Assembly: GCA_964614855.1 (NCBI GenBank)
Contig: CAZTMX010000194.1
Coordinates: 1 to 5,526, forward strand
Length of the DNA stretch: 5,526 nucleotides
Reading direction: 5' to 3'
Source: CAWJHE01 sp964614855
GTDB lineage: Bacteria > Chloroflexota > Anaerolineae > Anaerolineales > UBA4823
The position numbers and the translations under genes are program-made. The notes below the pieces were generated by a model. That model was not told the origin of the DNA. It saw only the letters and a program-made list of their open reading frames with translations, and made no database searches. Positions 1 through 5,526 of the stretch are shown here, in pieces (positions within the stretch are counted from its first letter, which is position 1; each line of letters begins with the position of its first letter).

Positions 1-2
1 TC

Positions 3-1151
3 ATGCTGCAGCAAGCCCGCAGCCACCACGTCGCCCCCCTGCTCGAATGGCGGCTGCGCCAGCGCGGCCTCACCCCGCCCGCCGATATCGCCGCCGCCCT
101 GCACCAATCCACCCTGTACACCGCCAGCCTCAACCTGCTGCTGGCGCACCAGGTGGGCGGCATCCTGCAAGCGCTGCACCAGGCCGGCATCCAGGCGGTC
201 GTGCTCAAAGGGCTGCACCTGGCCGAGCTGGTGTACGAAGGCCTGCACCTGCGCCCCATCGGCGATGTAGACCTGCTCATCCAGCGCCGCGACCTGGCCG
301 CCGCACGCCAGGCGTTGGCGGATCTGGGCTACCGCGCCGAGCGCAGCGGCAGCACCGAACGCCTGGCCCAGCAGCACCATCACCTGCCCCCGCTCAGCAA
401 ACCCGGCGCCCACGCCGTAGAGCTGCACTGGACGCTCTCGCAGCCCGGCGGCGCCACCATCCCCGAACCCGCCGGCATCTGGCAGCGCAGCCAACCCGCC
501 GTGCTCGCCGGACAGCCCGCCCTGGTGCTCTGCCCCGAGGACCTGCTGCTGCACCTGGCGCTGCACTTCCAATCGCACAACTTCCGCCTCAGCCTGCGCC
601 ACCTGTACGATTTTGTCGCCCTGCTCCAGCGCTGCGGCCCGCAGCTGGATTGGGAGGCCGTGGTTACCCGCAGCCGCCAGTGGCGCGCCGAAAAATGCAG
701 CTTCCTCAGCCTGTACCTGGCGGGCGATCTGCTGCACCTGCCGCTGCCCCCGCACCTGCTGGATACCCTGCAGCCCGCCGGTTTCACCCCGCAGCTCGCA
801 CACCTGGCGCGCAGCCGCCTGCTCGACCCGCCCTCCAGCGCCCTGCACAGCGACCTGGCCGGGATGCTGGATCACAAACCCCTGGCGCGCAAGCTGCGCG
901 CCGCCGCCAACGCCGCCTTCCCGCCGCAAGATTATGTACGCAGCCGCTACAACCTGCCGCCCGGCTCGCCGCGCGTCTACCCCATGTACCTGCTGCGGCT
1001 GGGCCAGCTGCTGGCGCGCTACGGCGGCCAGGTGTGGGGCATGCTGCGCCGCAGCCCCGAAATCGACGCCGCCGCCCAAAACGAAAACGCCCTCAACGAC
1101 TGGCTGACTGCCCCGGCGCTACTCCCCGCAGCACAAAAAACCGGCGGCTAA
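3..1151 (+). CDS. Nucleotidyltransferase family protein (NTP_transf_5-like), probably 5'-partial
   Basis: The protein resembles the uncharacterised nucleotidyltransferase family (Pfam NTP_transf_5), a Pol-beta-like fold often found in polysaccharide and peptide-modification clusters; its substrate is not known. Visible from the ATG at 3: an N-terminal helical part with a 'HHVAPLL' stretch near residues 8-14, then 'VVLKG' (66-70) and 'RPIGDVDLLI' (84-93). In the latter, D88 and D90 match the paired metal-binding aspartates of the fold. 'ELHWTL' and 'PEDLLLHLALHF' plus 'LRHLYDF' follow, as is typical of the family. It ends in TAA at 1149-1151, with 382 codons visible. Family members usually carry a few dozen residues before the 'RHxVAPLL' segment, which here sits at residue 8. 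The true start is therefore probably left of the window and the ATG at 3 may be internal. GC content is high, like the permease downstream. The family call is fairly sure; the biological role is unknown. Confidence 0.82.
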   Translation: MLQQARSHHVAPLLEWRLRQRGLTPPADIAAALHQSTLYTASLNLLLAHQVGGILQALHQAGIQAVVLKGLHLAELVYEGLHLRPIGDVDLLIQRRDLAAARQALADLGYRAERSGSTERLAQQHHHLPPLSKPGAHAVELHWTLSQPGGATIPEPAGIWQRSQPAVLAGQPALVLCPEDLLLHLALHFQSHNFRLSLRHLYDFVALLQRCGPQLDWEAVVTRSRQWRAEKCSFLSLYLAGDLLHLPLPPHLLDTLQPAGFTPQLAHLARSRLLDPPSSALHSDLAGMLDHKPLARKLRAAANAAFPPQDYVRSRYNLPPGSPRVYPMYLLRLGQLLARYGGQVWGMLRRSPEIDAAAQNENALNDWLTAPALLPAAQKTGG

Positions 1152-1153
1152 AG

Positions 1154-1297
1154 GCTGCGCAGCCGCCCCGGGAGGCACAGCAGCTCAGGGCTGCGAAGTA
1201 TCTCAGGGCTGCACAGCATCTAAAGGCTGCAAAGCCGCCCCGGGACGCCCAGCATCTTATGGCTGCCCAGCATCCCAGACCCGCACAGCACAAAGAA
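1154..1297 (+). repeat. Eight degenerate 18-bp tandem repeats
   Basis: Eight consecutive 18-bp units start at 1154, 1172, 1190, 1208, 1226, 1244, 1262 and 1280. The consensus is roughly gctgcacagcatctcagg. Units 1 and 5 differ at only two bases, giving a 72-bp higher-order period (4 x 18). Read in the frame of the downstream permease, the units give hexapeptides AAQPPR, EAQQLR, AAKYLR, AAQHLK, AAKPPR, DAQHLM, AAQHPR and PAQHKE with no stop. Several units contain short inverted repeats, for example GGCT-GCGC-AGCC at 1153-1164 and GGCT-GCAA-AGCC at 1225-1236. No T-tract follows, so this is not an intrinsic terminator. The array fills most of the 167-bp gap between the nucleotidyltransferase and the permease. 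Whether it is translated is unclear. Confidence 0.88.
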
Positions 1298-1318
1298 GAA
1301 AACCCACCCATCCAAAAA

Positions 1319-2191
1319 ATGCAAACCACACCCCCCTCCACCCACACCCCCGACCAGGAATGGGACCTGGTCATCCGCCCGCAGCGCAGCTGGTGGGACC
1401 TGCGCCTGGATGAGCTCTGGCGCTACCGCGACCTGGTGCTCCTGTTTGTGCGCCGCGATTTCGTCTCGGTGTACAAACAGACCATCCTCGGCCCGCTGTG
1501 GTACCTGATCCAGCCGGTGCTCACCACGCTGGTCTTCACCGTCATCTTCGGCAATATCGCCCGGCTGCCCACCGACGGGCTGCCCTCCTTCCTGTTCTAC
1601 ATGTCGGGCACGGTCATCTGGAGCTACTTTGCCGACTGTCTGAACAAAACCTCCACCACCTTTATCAGCAACGCCGGGCTGTTTGGCAAGGTGTATTTCC
1701 CGCGCCTGGCCGTCCCGCTCAGCATCCTGATCTCGAACCTGATCACCTTCAGCATCCAGTTTGCGCTGTTCCTGGTCTTCCTGGGCTATTTTTGGCTCAG
1801 CGGGGCGGCGGTGCAGCCGGGTCTGTATGTGCTGCTGCTGCCGCTGCTGCTGCTGATGATGGCCGGGTTTGGCCTGGGGTTCGGCATCATCGTCAGCTCG
1901 CTCACCACCCGCTACCGCGACCTGCGCTACCTGGTGGGGTTCGGCGTGCAGTTGTGGATGTACGCCACGCCCGTCATCTACCCGCTCTCAGCCATCCCCG
2001 AGGGTTACCGGGCGCTGATCCAGCTCAACCCCATCACGCCCATCATCGAAGCCTTTCGCTATGCCTTCCTGGGCGCCGGCAGCCTGGACCCCGGGCACCT
2101 GCTGTACAGCTTTGGCGCCATGCTGGTTGTGCTTCTGCTGGGTGTGCTCTTGTTCAACCGGGTAGAGCAGACCTTTATGGATACGGTATGA
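1319..2191 (+). CDS. wzm: ABC-2 type polysaccharide export permease (Wzm family)
   Basis: This is the membrane subunit of an exporter that moves an undecaprenyl-linked glycan across the inner membrane, and it would pair with the Wzt ATPase at 4334. At 290 aa it has the usual family length. A cytoplasmic N-terminus carries 'LWRYRDLVLLFVRRDF' (33-48), then 'KQTILGPLWYLIQP' (53-66), the characteristic entry to the first membrane segment of ABC2_membrane permeases. About six hydrophobic segments are visible, near 60-81, 91-108, 133-158, 169-195, 204-222 and 258-280. The cytoplasmic 'RYRDLRY' (198-204) and 'YATPVIYP' (215-222) are family hallmarks. The ATG at 1319 is chosen because homology-like sequence (PDQEWDLVIRP) starts at residue 11. 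An in-frame ATG at 1259, inside the 18-bp repeats, would add 20 residues. Neither start has a strong Shine-Dalgarno; a weak aagaag lies about 20 bases before 1319. GC content is high. The family call is secure; the substrate is inferred only from neighbours. Confidence 0.93.
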   Translation: MQTTPPSTHTPDQEWDLVIRPQRSWWDLRLDELWRYRDLVLLFVRRDFVSVYKQTILGPLWYLIQPVLTTLVFTVIFGNIARLPTDGLPSFLFYMSGTVIWSYFADCLNKTSTTFISNAGLFGKVYFPRLAVPLSILISNLITFSIQFALFLVFLGYFWLSGAAVQPGLYVLLLPLLLLMMAGFGLGFGIIVSSLTTRYRDLRYLVGFGVQLWMYATPVIYPLSAIPEGYRALIQLNPITPIIEAFRYAFLGAGSLDPGHLLYSFGAMLVVLLLGVLLFNRVEQTFMDTV

Positions 2192-2193
2192 GT

Positions 2194-2202
2194 GGGGAGA
2201 GG
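2194..2202 (+). promoter_or_regulatory. Candidate ribosome binding site before the amidotransferase
   Basis: The purine run GGGGAGAGG lies just after the permease stop. It is the only Shine-Dalgarno-like sequence in the 27-bp gap. It ends 16 bases before the ATG at 2219 and 28 before the ATG at 2231, both longer than the usual spacing. It therefore favours the 2219 start only weakly. Confidence 0.35.
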
Positions 2203-2218
2203 TTAATCAAGAAACCAC

Positions 2219-3271
2219 ATGAGACAAAACATGACAATCTGCAATACCTGTTTTACTTCCTCTCAATTCCCAAACGCGGATATTGACGAAAGCGGCCAGT
2301 GTCAATGGTGCCGTTCTGCAGCGCAAAACAAGCAGTCCAGCCAGGAAAATGGCATTAAATATGATGAGCTGATGGCCGTAGCGGAACGGATCAAGCAGGA
2401 GCATACCGGCAAATATGACTGCATTATTGGCGTCTCTGGAGGTTTGGACAGCTCCTATATGGCGTATATCGTGGGAAAAATAATGGGGTTGAATGCATTA
2501 CTGGTGCATTACGATCACGGTTTCTTCTACGGCCATGCCCGAGAAAACCTTGAAGCGCTTGCCAGGGATTTAAACCTGGAGCTGCGTGTGTATAAAAGCA
2601 GCCGGGGTTGGGACAAACGCTTTGTGGGGGCAGTGGTCAAGGCATTTTCAAGCACAAAGTCCTATTGGGGGGTGTGCACATTCTGCCATTACATACTACC
2701 AGCCAGCATCGTAAAAACCGGCGTGGCTGAGGGGATCAAATTCTACATCAGCCACTCCAACAAATACGAATTATCCTTGCGCGTCCCGCGTCAAGCCAAG
2801 GTAGGAGCTCTGGTGCGAGGCATCTCCGGCGCAGGTCTGCTCAACCTCCCCAAAATGCTGTTTTATCTCCTGGCCTCCCAGTATTATTTGTACCGCATGA
2901 AGCTTGAGTTCTATACGCCGCCAATTAAGAATATATTGCGCGGAGCGCCAAAAAAACCTTTTCAAACCATCAACCTGACAAATTATGTCCCATGGGATAC
3001 AAAACAGATGATCACAGACCTGGCACGGGACACGGACTGGAGATTGCCGGAGCATCCAAGCCTGGGGATGCGCTTTGACTGCATGATCGAAGACAGCCTG
3101 GTTAACACAAGCTATTTGGAAGCGACAACATCCACGGTGCATGGGATCATTGCCAGCAACCTGATCCATGATGGAGCGATGAGCAAGGAAGAGCTCACTC
3201 CTGTGGTCGAGTATTACGAAAAAGTAATAAATGACAGATCTGACGAGCTAAGAAAAGGACTTCTTCCCTGA
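2219..3271 (+). CDS. N-acetyl sugar amidotransferase, PP-loop (WbpG/PseA type)
   Basis: Proteins of this family use ATP (PP-loop) and ammonia to turn an acetamido group on a nucleotide-linked sugar into an acetamidino group, as in P. aeruginosa O-antigen (WbpG) and pseudaminic acid modification (PseA); they act in the cytoplasm. Two N-terminal CxxC pairs (C8/C11 and C28/C31) surround the family-typical 'PNADIDESGQC' stretch. The PP-loop SGGLDSS spans 73-79 after a 'YDCIIGV' strand. A third pair, C153/C156 in 'WGVCTFCHY', matches the mid-protein cysteine motif. The 350-aa length is slightly short for the family. The start is 2219 or 2231 (four residues later); the homologous region begins right after the second Met. 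It follows the permease by 27 bp, so co-transcription is likely. WbpG needs a HisH/HisF-like ammonia-supplying pair, and none is in this window. GC is about 48% (one counted line), far below the permease, which suggests transfer. The C-terminal half is divergent, so the exact substrate is open. Confidence 0.8.
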   Translation: MRQNMTICNTCFTSSQFPNADIDESGQCQWCRSAAQNKQSSQENGIKYDELMAVAERIKQEHTGKYDCIIGVSGGLDSSYMAYIVGKIMGLNALLVHYDHGFFYGHARENLEALARDLNLELRVYKSSRGWDKRFVGAVVKAFSSTKSYWGVCTFCHYILPASIVKTGVAEGIKFYISHSNKYELSLRVPRQAKVGALVRGISGAGLLNLPKMLFYLLASQYYLYRMKLEFYTPPIKNILRGAPKKPFQTINLTNYVPWDTKQMITDLARDTDWRLPEHPSLGMRFDCMIEDSLVNTSYLEATTSTVHGIIASNLIHDGAMSKEELTPVVEYYEKVINDRSDELRKGLLP

Positions 3272-3283
3272 TAGGTTGAATAT

Positions 3284-3449
3284 ATGGACGAGCAGGTTAC
3301 TCTCGCAAAATTCATATTTAATTCCTGTCGTCCGGGACCAATCCTCAGCCGACATGCCGACCGAAAACCTTAATCGCTTATGGGCAAGTCTGCGCAAACA
3401 ATCCCCCCTCTGCCTGCATATTGGGCATGAGCATCTGGGTGAAAAGTGA
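3284..3449 (+). pseudogene. Decayed 5' fragment of a wzt-like ABC ATPase gene
   Basis: This 166-bp stretch between amidotransferase and methyltransferase aligns colinearly with the start of the intact wzt gene at 4334. From an ATG at 3284 the reading is M-D-E-Q-V..., with 'SCRPGPILSR' (codons 14-23) against 'SYRLGVIGSR' in wzt, no gap across 19 codons (about 32 of 57 bases identical). One extra base lies in 3353-3362, so the first frame ends at TAA 3371-3373. In the shifted frame from 3363, 'ENLNRLWASLRKQ' matches wzt 'EDLNRWWARVRKQ', and LxIG and ExL also match. By hand count 55 of 84 bases are identical over 3363-3446. That frame stops at TGA 3447-3449, before any Walker A. The copy is thus frameshifted and truncated. 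It is too diverged to be a recent duplicate of the neighbouring gene, and more likely derives from another wzt allele. An alternative alignment of its last ~20 bases to wzt near 4501-4518 leaves the right boundary uncertain. Confidence 0.75.
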
Positions 3450-3482
3450 GAAAGGGATAATTCTTGATACGGGAATAGACTT

Positions 3483-4337
3483 ATGAAATCAATCCGTATT
3501 CGCTTATTGCAATACCTAAACCACACCAGGGGCCTTACCTTTACCGAAGCGGGAACGTATAAACTCCTTGGGAAAACCTACCATCTGATCAAAGGTACCC
3601 TGCGTCCCACACCGGATTATGACGATGCCTGGATGATGGCGCTATCGCAAGAAGCAAAGTTTGTTTTTGATATTGGAAGCAATATCGGACAGGCTGCCCT
3701 TCTGATGCTGCACTCCGGAGATGTGCAGCAGATCATCCTGGTGGACCCCGATCCTGACGCCTTATCGAAAGCCGCCTTCAACCTGGTCCACAACGGTCTG
3801 AGCCATAAAGCGCGCTTTGTCTGTGCTTTTGTTTCTGACCAATCAGACCAACTGGTTGACTTCTACAGCATTATGGGCGGTGCGGCCTCAAGTATGTACG
3901 CCGGGCATGCTGTCACCGCTTCCAGCCAGGGGAAAAAGGTGAAAGTAGTTACAACGACAATTGACCAAATGGTTCGTGATTACGGAATTCAACCCGATTT
4001 AATAAAGATCGATACAGAAGGAGCAGAGCGCCTGGTGTTACAGGGAGCCAGCGAGTTGGCAAAGCTGCAAACCACCCGCTTTATGGTTGAGATGCACTCT
4101 AACCCAGAGTTATCCATGAGAGAGAATGCCCAGGCTGTCCTGGATTGGTGCAGTCGGGCAAACTACCGCGCCTGGTATTTGAAAGAGAAAAATCTATTGA
4201 CATCACCCGAAAAAATTGCCAACCGCGGTCGCTGTCATCTGCTGCTTCTACCACCCAATGCAAACCTTCCGCCTTCTATCATGAACTTAGGGCAAAGTGC
4301 GACATTGGAAGGTGTATTTCCATTGGTTAAGCAATGA
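3483..4337 (+). CDS. FkbM-family SAM-dependent methyltransferase
   Basis: FkbM-family enzymes transfer a methyl group from S-adenosylmethionine, usually to a hydroxyl on a sugar or polyketide; here a glycan is the likely acceptor. The SAM-binding motif I is FVFDIGSNIGQ (60-70), followed by 'ILVDPDPDAL' (85-94) where the acidic residue at the end of strand 2 is D88. 'VVTTTIDQMV' (155-164), 'PDLIKIDTEGAE' (171-182) and 'FMVEMH' (200-205) are the order and spacing typical of Methyltransf_21. The length of 284 aa is normal. The ATG at 3483 is the first start after in-frame stops at 3447 and 3465; the upstream gggaa is a weak ribosome site. Its TGA overlaps the wzt start as ATGA (4334-4337), a sign of translational coupling and of a functional link with the exporter. 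Composition is AT-richer than the permease, like the amidotransferase. The methyl acceptor cannot be read from sequence. Confidence 0.9.
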   Translation: MKSIRIRLLQYLNHTRGLTFTEAGTYKLLGKTYHLIKGTLRPTPDYDDAWMMALSQEAKFVFDIGSNIGQAALLMLHSGDVQQIILVDPDPDALSKAAFNLVHNGLSHKARFVCAFVSDQSDQLVDFYSIMGGAASSMYAGHAVTASSQGKKVKVVTTTIDQMVRDYGIQPDLIKIDTEGAERLVLQGASELAKLQTTRFMVEMHSNPELSMRENAQAVLDWCSRANYRAWYLKEKNLLTSPEKIANRGRCHLLLLPPNANLPPSIMNLGQSATLEGVFPLVKQ

Positions 4338-5526
4338 GTCCAGTTATCCAAGTTTCAAATTTATCTAAATCCTACCGCCTGGGTGTGATCGGCAGCCGCA
4401 CCATCAGCGAAGACCTCAACCGCTGGTGGGCGCGAGTGCGCAAACAACCCGACCCCTATCTGCGTATCGGGCAGGAAGACCTGTCGGACCGCATCGGTGA
4501 GCGCATCTGGGCGTTAAAGGACATTTACTTTGATGTCCTCCAGGGCGAGGTGCTGGGCATCATCGGGCGCAACGGCGCAGGAAAAAGCACCCTGCTCAAG
4601 ATCCTTTCGCGCGTCACCGCACCCACCAGCGGCGAGGTACGCGTCAAAGGTCGCATCGCCAGCTTGCTGGAGGTAGGCACCGGCTTCCACCCGGAATTGA
4701 CCGGGCGGGAGAATGTCTTTCTGAACGGCGCCATCCTGGGCATGAAGCGTGAGGAGATCGAGCGCAAGTTTGATGAAATTGTCGATTTTTCCGGCGTTGA
4801 GAAATTTATCGACACCCCGGTCAAGCGCTACTCCAGCGGCATGTATGTACGCCTGGCTTTTGCCGTGGCGGCGCACCTGGAACCGGAGATTTTGATTGTG
4901 GACGAAGTGCTGGCAGTAGGCGATGCCGAGTTTCAGAAGAAATGTCTGGGAAAGATGGGTGAGGTGGCAGGCAAAGGACGGACTGTATTGTTCGTCAGCC
5001 ATAATATGAAAAGCATTTCTGAGCTCTGTGAGAAATCAATTTTACTTAGCAATGGAGAAATCGACAGATCTGGAGCCACCTCAGAGATTATTGAATATTA
5101 TTTGCACAGCAAAGTGTCGTATGGGGAAAAAGTAATCAACAGCGATCAATTTGAAAGAAATTTTGTTGGACCTTACGAGATCCAATCTGTTTGGCTGGAA
5201 GACAATCAAGGAACGGAAAAATATCTGTTTAATCACCACGACGATATTGTTTTTTGTATGCGCTTCAAATCATTTTCAAAACCGATTGTTGCAGGTATAT
5301 CCGTAAAAGATGTGTACGCACAACCGATAATTTTTCTTTCGAATATCAATGACATGCAGACTTTAGAAACACACACTGAATATTCAGTTTTAAGGGTGAC
5401 ATTAAAAAATGTACTTCTTCGCGGTGGTGAATATTATGTCTCTTTTTCGCTAAATGATGGGGCTAATATCCATTGTGATCTCTGGAGAGATGTAATAACT
5501 CTTCAAATAAGCGATATACACTTGGG
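4334..5526 (+). CDS. wzt: Polysaccharide ABC transporter ATPase (Wzt), 3'-partial
   Basis: This gene is open from the ATG at 4334 to the window end (397 codons, no stop reached). It encodes the ATP-hydrolysing subunit that drives glycan export through the Wzm permease. The nucleotide-binding domain shows Walker A GRNGAGKST (78-86), 'EVGTGFHPELTGREN' (113-127, typical of Wzt/TagH-type ATPases), signature YSSGM (166-170), Walker B ILIVDEVLAVGD (186-197) and the H-loop histidine H223. Between the first strand and Walker A is an insertion containing 'EDLNRWWARVRKQ' (26-38). From about residue 255 a beta-rich C-terminal domain follows, with 'GISVKD' and 'LLRGGEYYVSFSL', resembling the Wzt_C carbohydrate-binding domain that recognises the chain end in E. 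coli O8/O9a. The start overlaps the methyltransferase stop (ATGA). Base composition is mosaic: about 34% GC over the first 44 bp, about 60-63% across the NBD core, about 37-38% from about 5005 onward. The function is secure; the glycan bound is unknown. Confidence 0.93.
   Translation, partial: MSPVIQVSNLSKSYRLGVIGSRTISEDLNRWWARVRKQPDPYLRIGQEDLSDRIGERIWALKDIYFDVLQGEVLGIIGRNGAGKSTLLKILSRVTAPTSGEVRVKGRIASLLEVGTGFHPELTGRENVFLNGAILGMKREEIERKFDEIVDFSGVEKFIDTPVKRYSSGMYVRLAFAVAAHLEPEILIVDEVLAVGDAEFQKKCLGKMGEVAGKGRTVLFVSHNMKSISELCEKSILLSNGEIDRSGATSEIIEYYLHSKVSYGEKVINSDQFERNFVGPYEIQSVWLEDNQGTEKYLFNHHDDIVFCMRFKSFSKPIVAGISVKDVYAQPIIFLSNINDMQTLETHTEYSVLRVTLKNVLLRGGEYYVSFSLNDGANIHCDLWRDVITLQISDIHL

Noticed and set aside
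1153..1164. Intrinsic terminator after the nucleotidyltransferase
   Set aside because: The palindrome has a four-base-pair stem and no T-tract, and it recurs as part of the tandem repeat.
47..2191. A single long open frame spanning the nucleotidyltransferase region and the permease, as a possible fusion protein
   Set aside because: Before about 1319 the frame gives a proline-, alanine- and arginine-rich shadow of the nucleotidyltransferase, with no domain. It is open because the DNA is GC-rich. Only the part from 1319 (or 1259) is a recognisable permease.
1498..2286. Plus-strand open frame overlapping the permease and the start of the amidotransferase
   Set aside because: It is an out-of-frame reading of the permease, whose six membrane segments and family motifs lie in the other frame.
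3248..3526. Minus-strand 92-aa open frame across the gap before the methyltransferase
   Set aside because: It overlaps the wzt remnant and both flanking genes and has no recognisable motif. The plus-strand homology to wzt explains the sequence better.
4197..4202. TTGACA as the -35 box of an internal wzt promoter
   Set aside because: No credible -10 element lies 16-18 bases downstream, and the site is inside the methyltransferase coding sequence.
4514..5002. Minus-strand open frames opposite wzt
   Set aside because: They lie entirely opposite the conserved ATPase core and show no recognisable domain, so they are shadows of wzt.

Overview
The window is 5.5 kb of bacterial DNA with all genes on the + strand. 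It is part of an export and modification locus for a cell-surface polysaccharide of the ABC-transporter-dependent (Wzm/Wzt) kind. The organism is uncertain. The very GC-rich first 2.2 kb, the uncharacterised nucleotidyltransferase next to a Wzm-type permease, and the style of the Wzt N-terminal half recall Chloroflexota (Anaerolineae-like) genomes. That is an impression from memory, not a database result.

Layout. 3-1151: nucleotidyltransferase family protein, probably cut at its 5' end by the window edge. 1154-1297: eight degenerate 18-bp tandem repeats in the intergenic gap, in frame with the next gene. 1319-2191: Wzm-type ABC-2 permease. 2219-3271: PP-loop N-acetyl sugar amidotransferase of the WbpG/PseA type. 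3284-3449: a broken copy of the 5' end of a wzt gene, missed by simple ORF calling. 3483-4337: FkbM-family methyltransferase. 4334-5526: Wzt-type ABC ATPase, overlapping the methyltransferase by ATGA and running off the right edge.

How the genes work together. Wzm and Wzt would form the inner-membrane exporter for a lipid-linked glycan. The amidotransferase would convert an acetamido sugar to an acetamidino form. The methyltransferase would O-methylate the glycan, perhaps as a terminal cap. The C-terminal domain of Wzt would read the finished chain end. The nucleotidyltransferase role is unknown.

The most notable point is mosaicism. The permease and the Wzt nucleotide-binding domain are GC-rich (about 60-68% in hand-counted lines). 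The amidotransferase, the methyltransferase, the first ~44 bp of wzt and the Wzt C-terminal domain are AT-richer (about 34-48%). Together with the second, decayed wzt start at 3284-3449, this looks like insertion of a glycan-modification cassette between wzm and wzt, with exchange of the substrate-reading end of Wzt.
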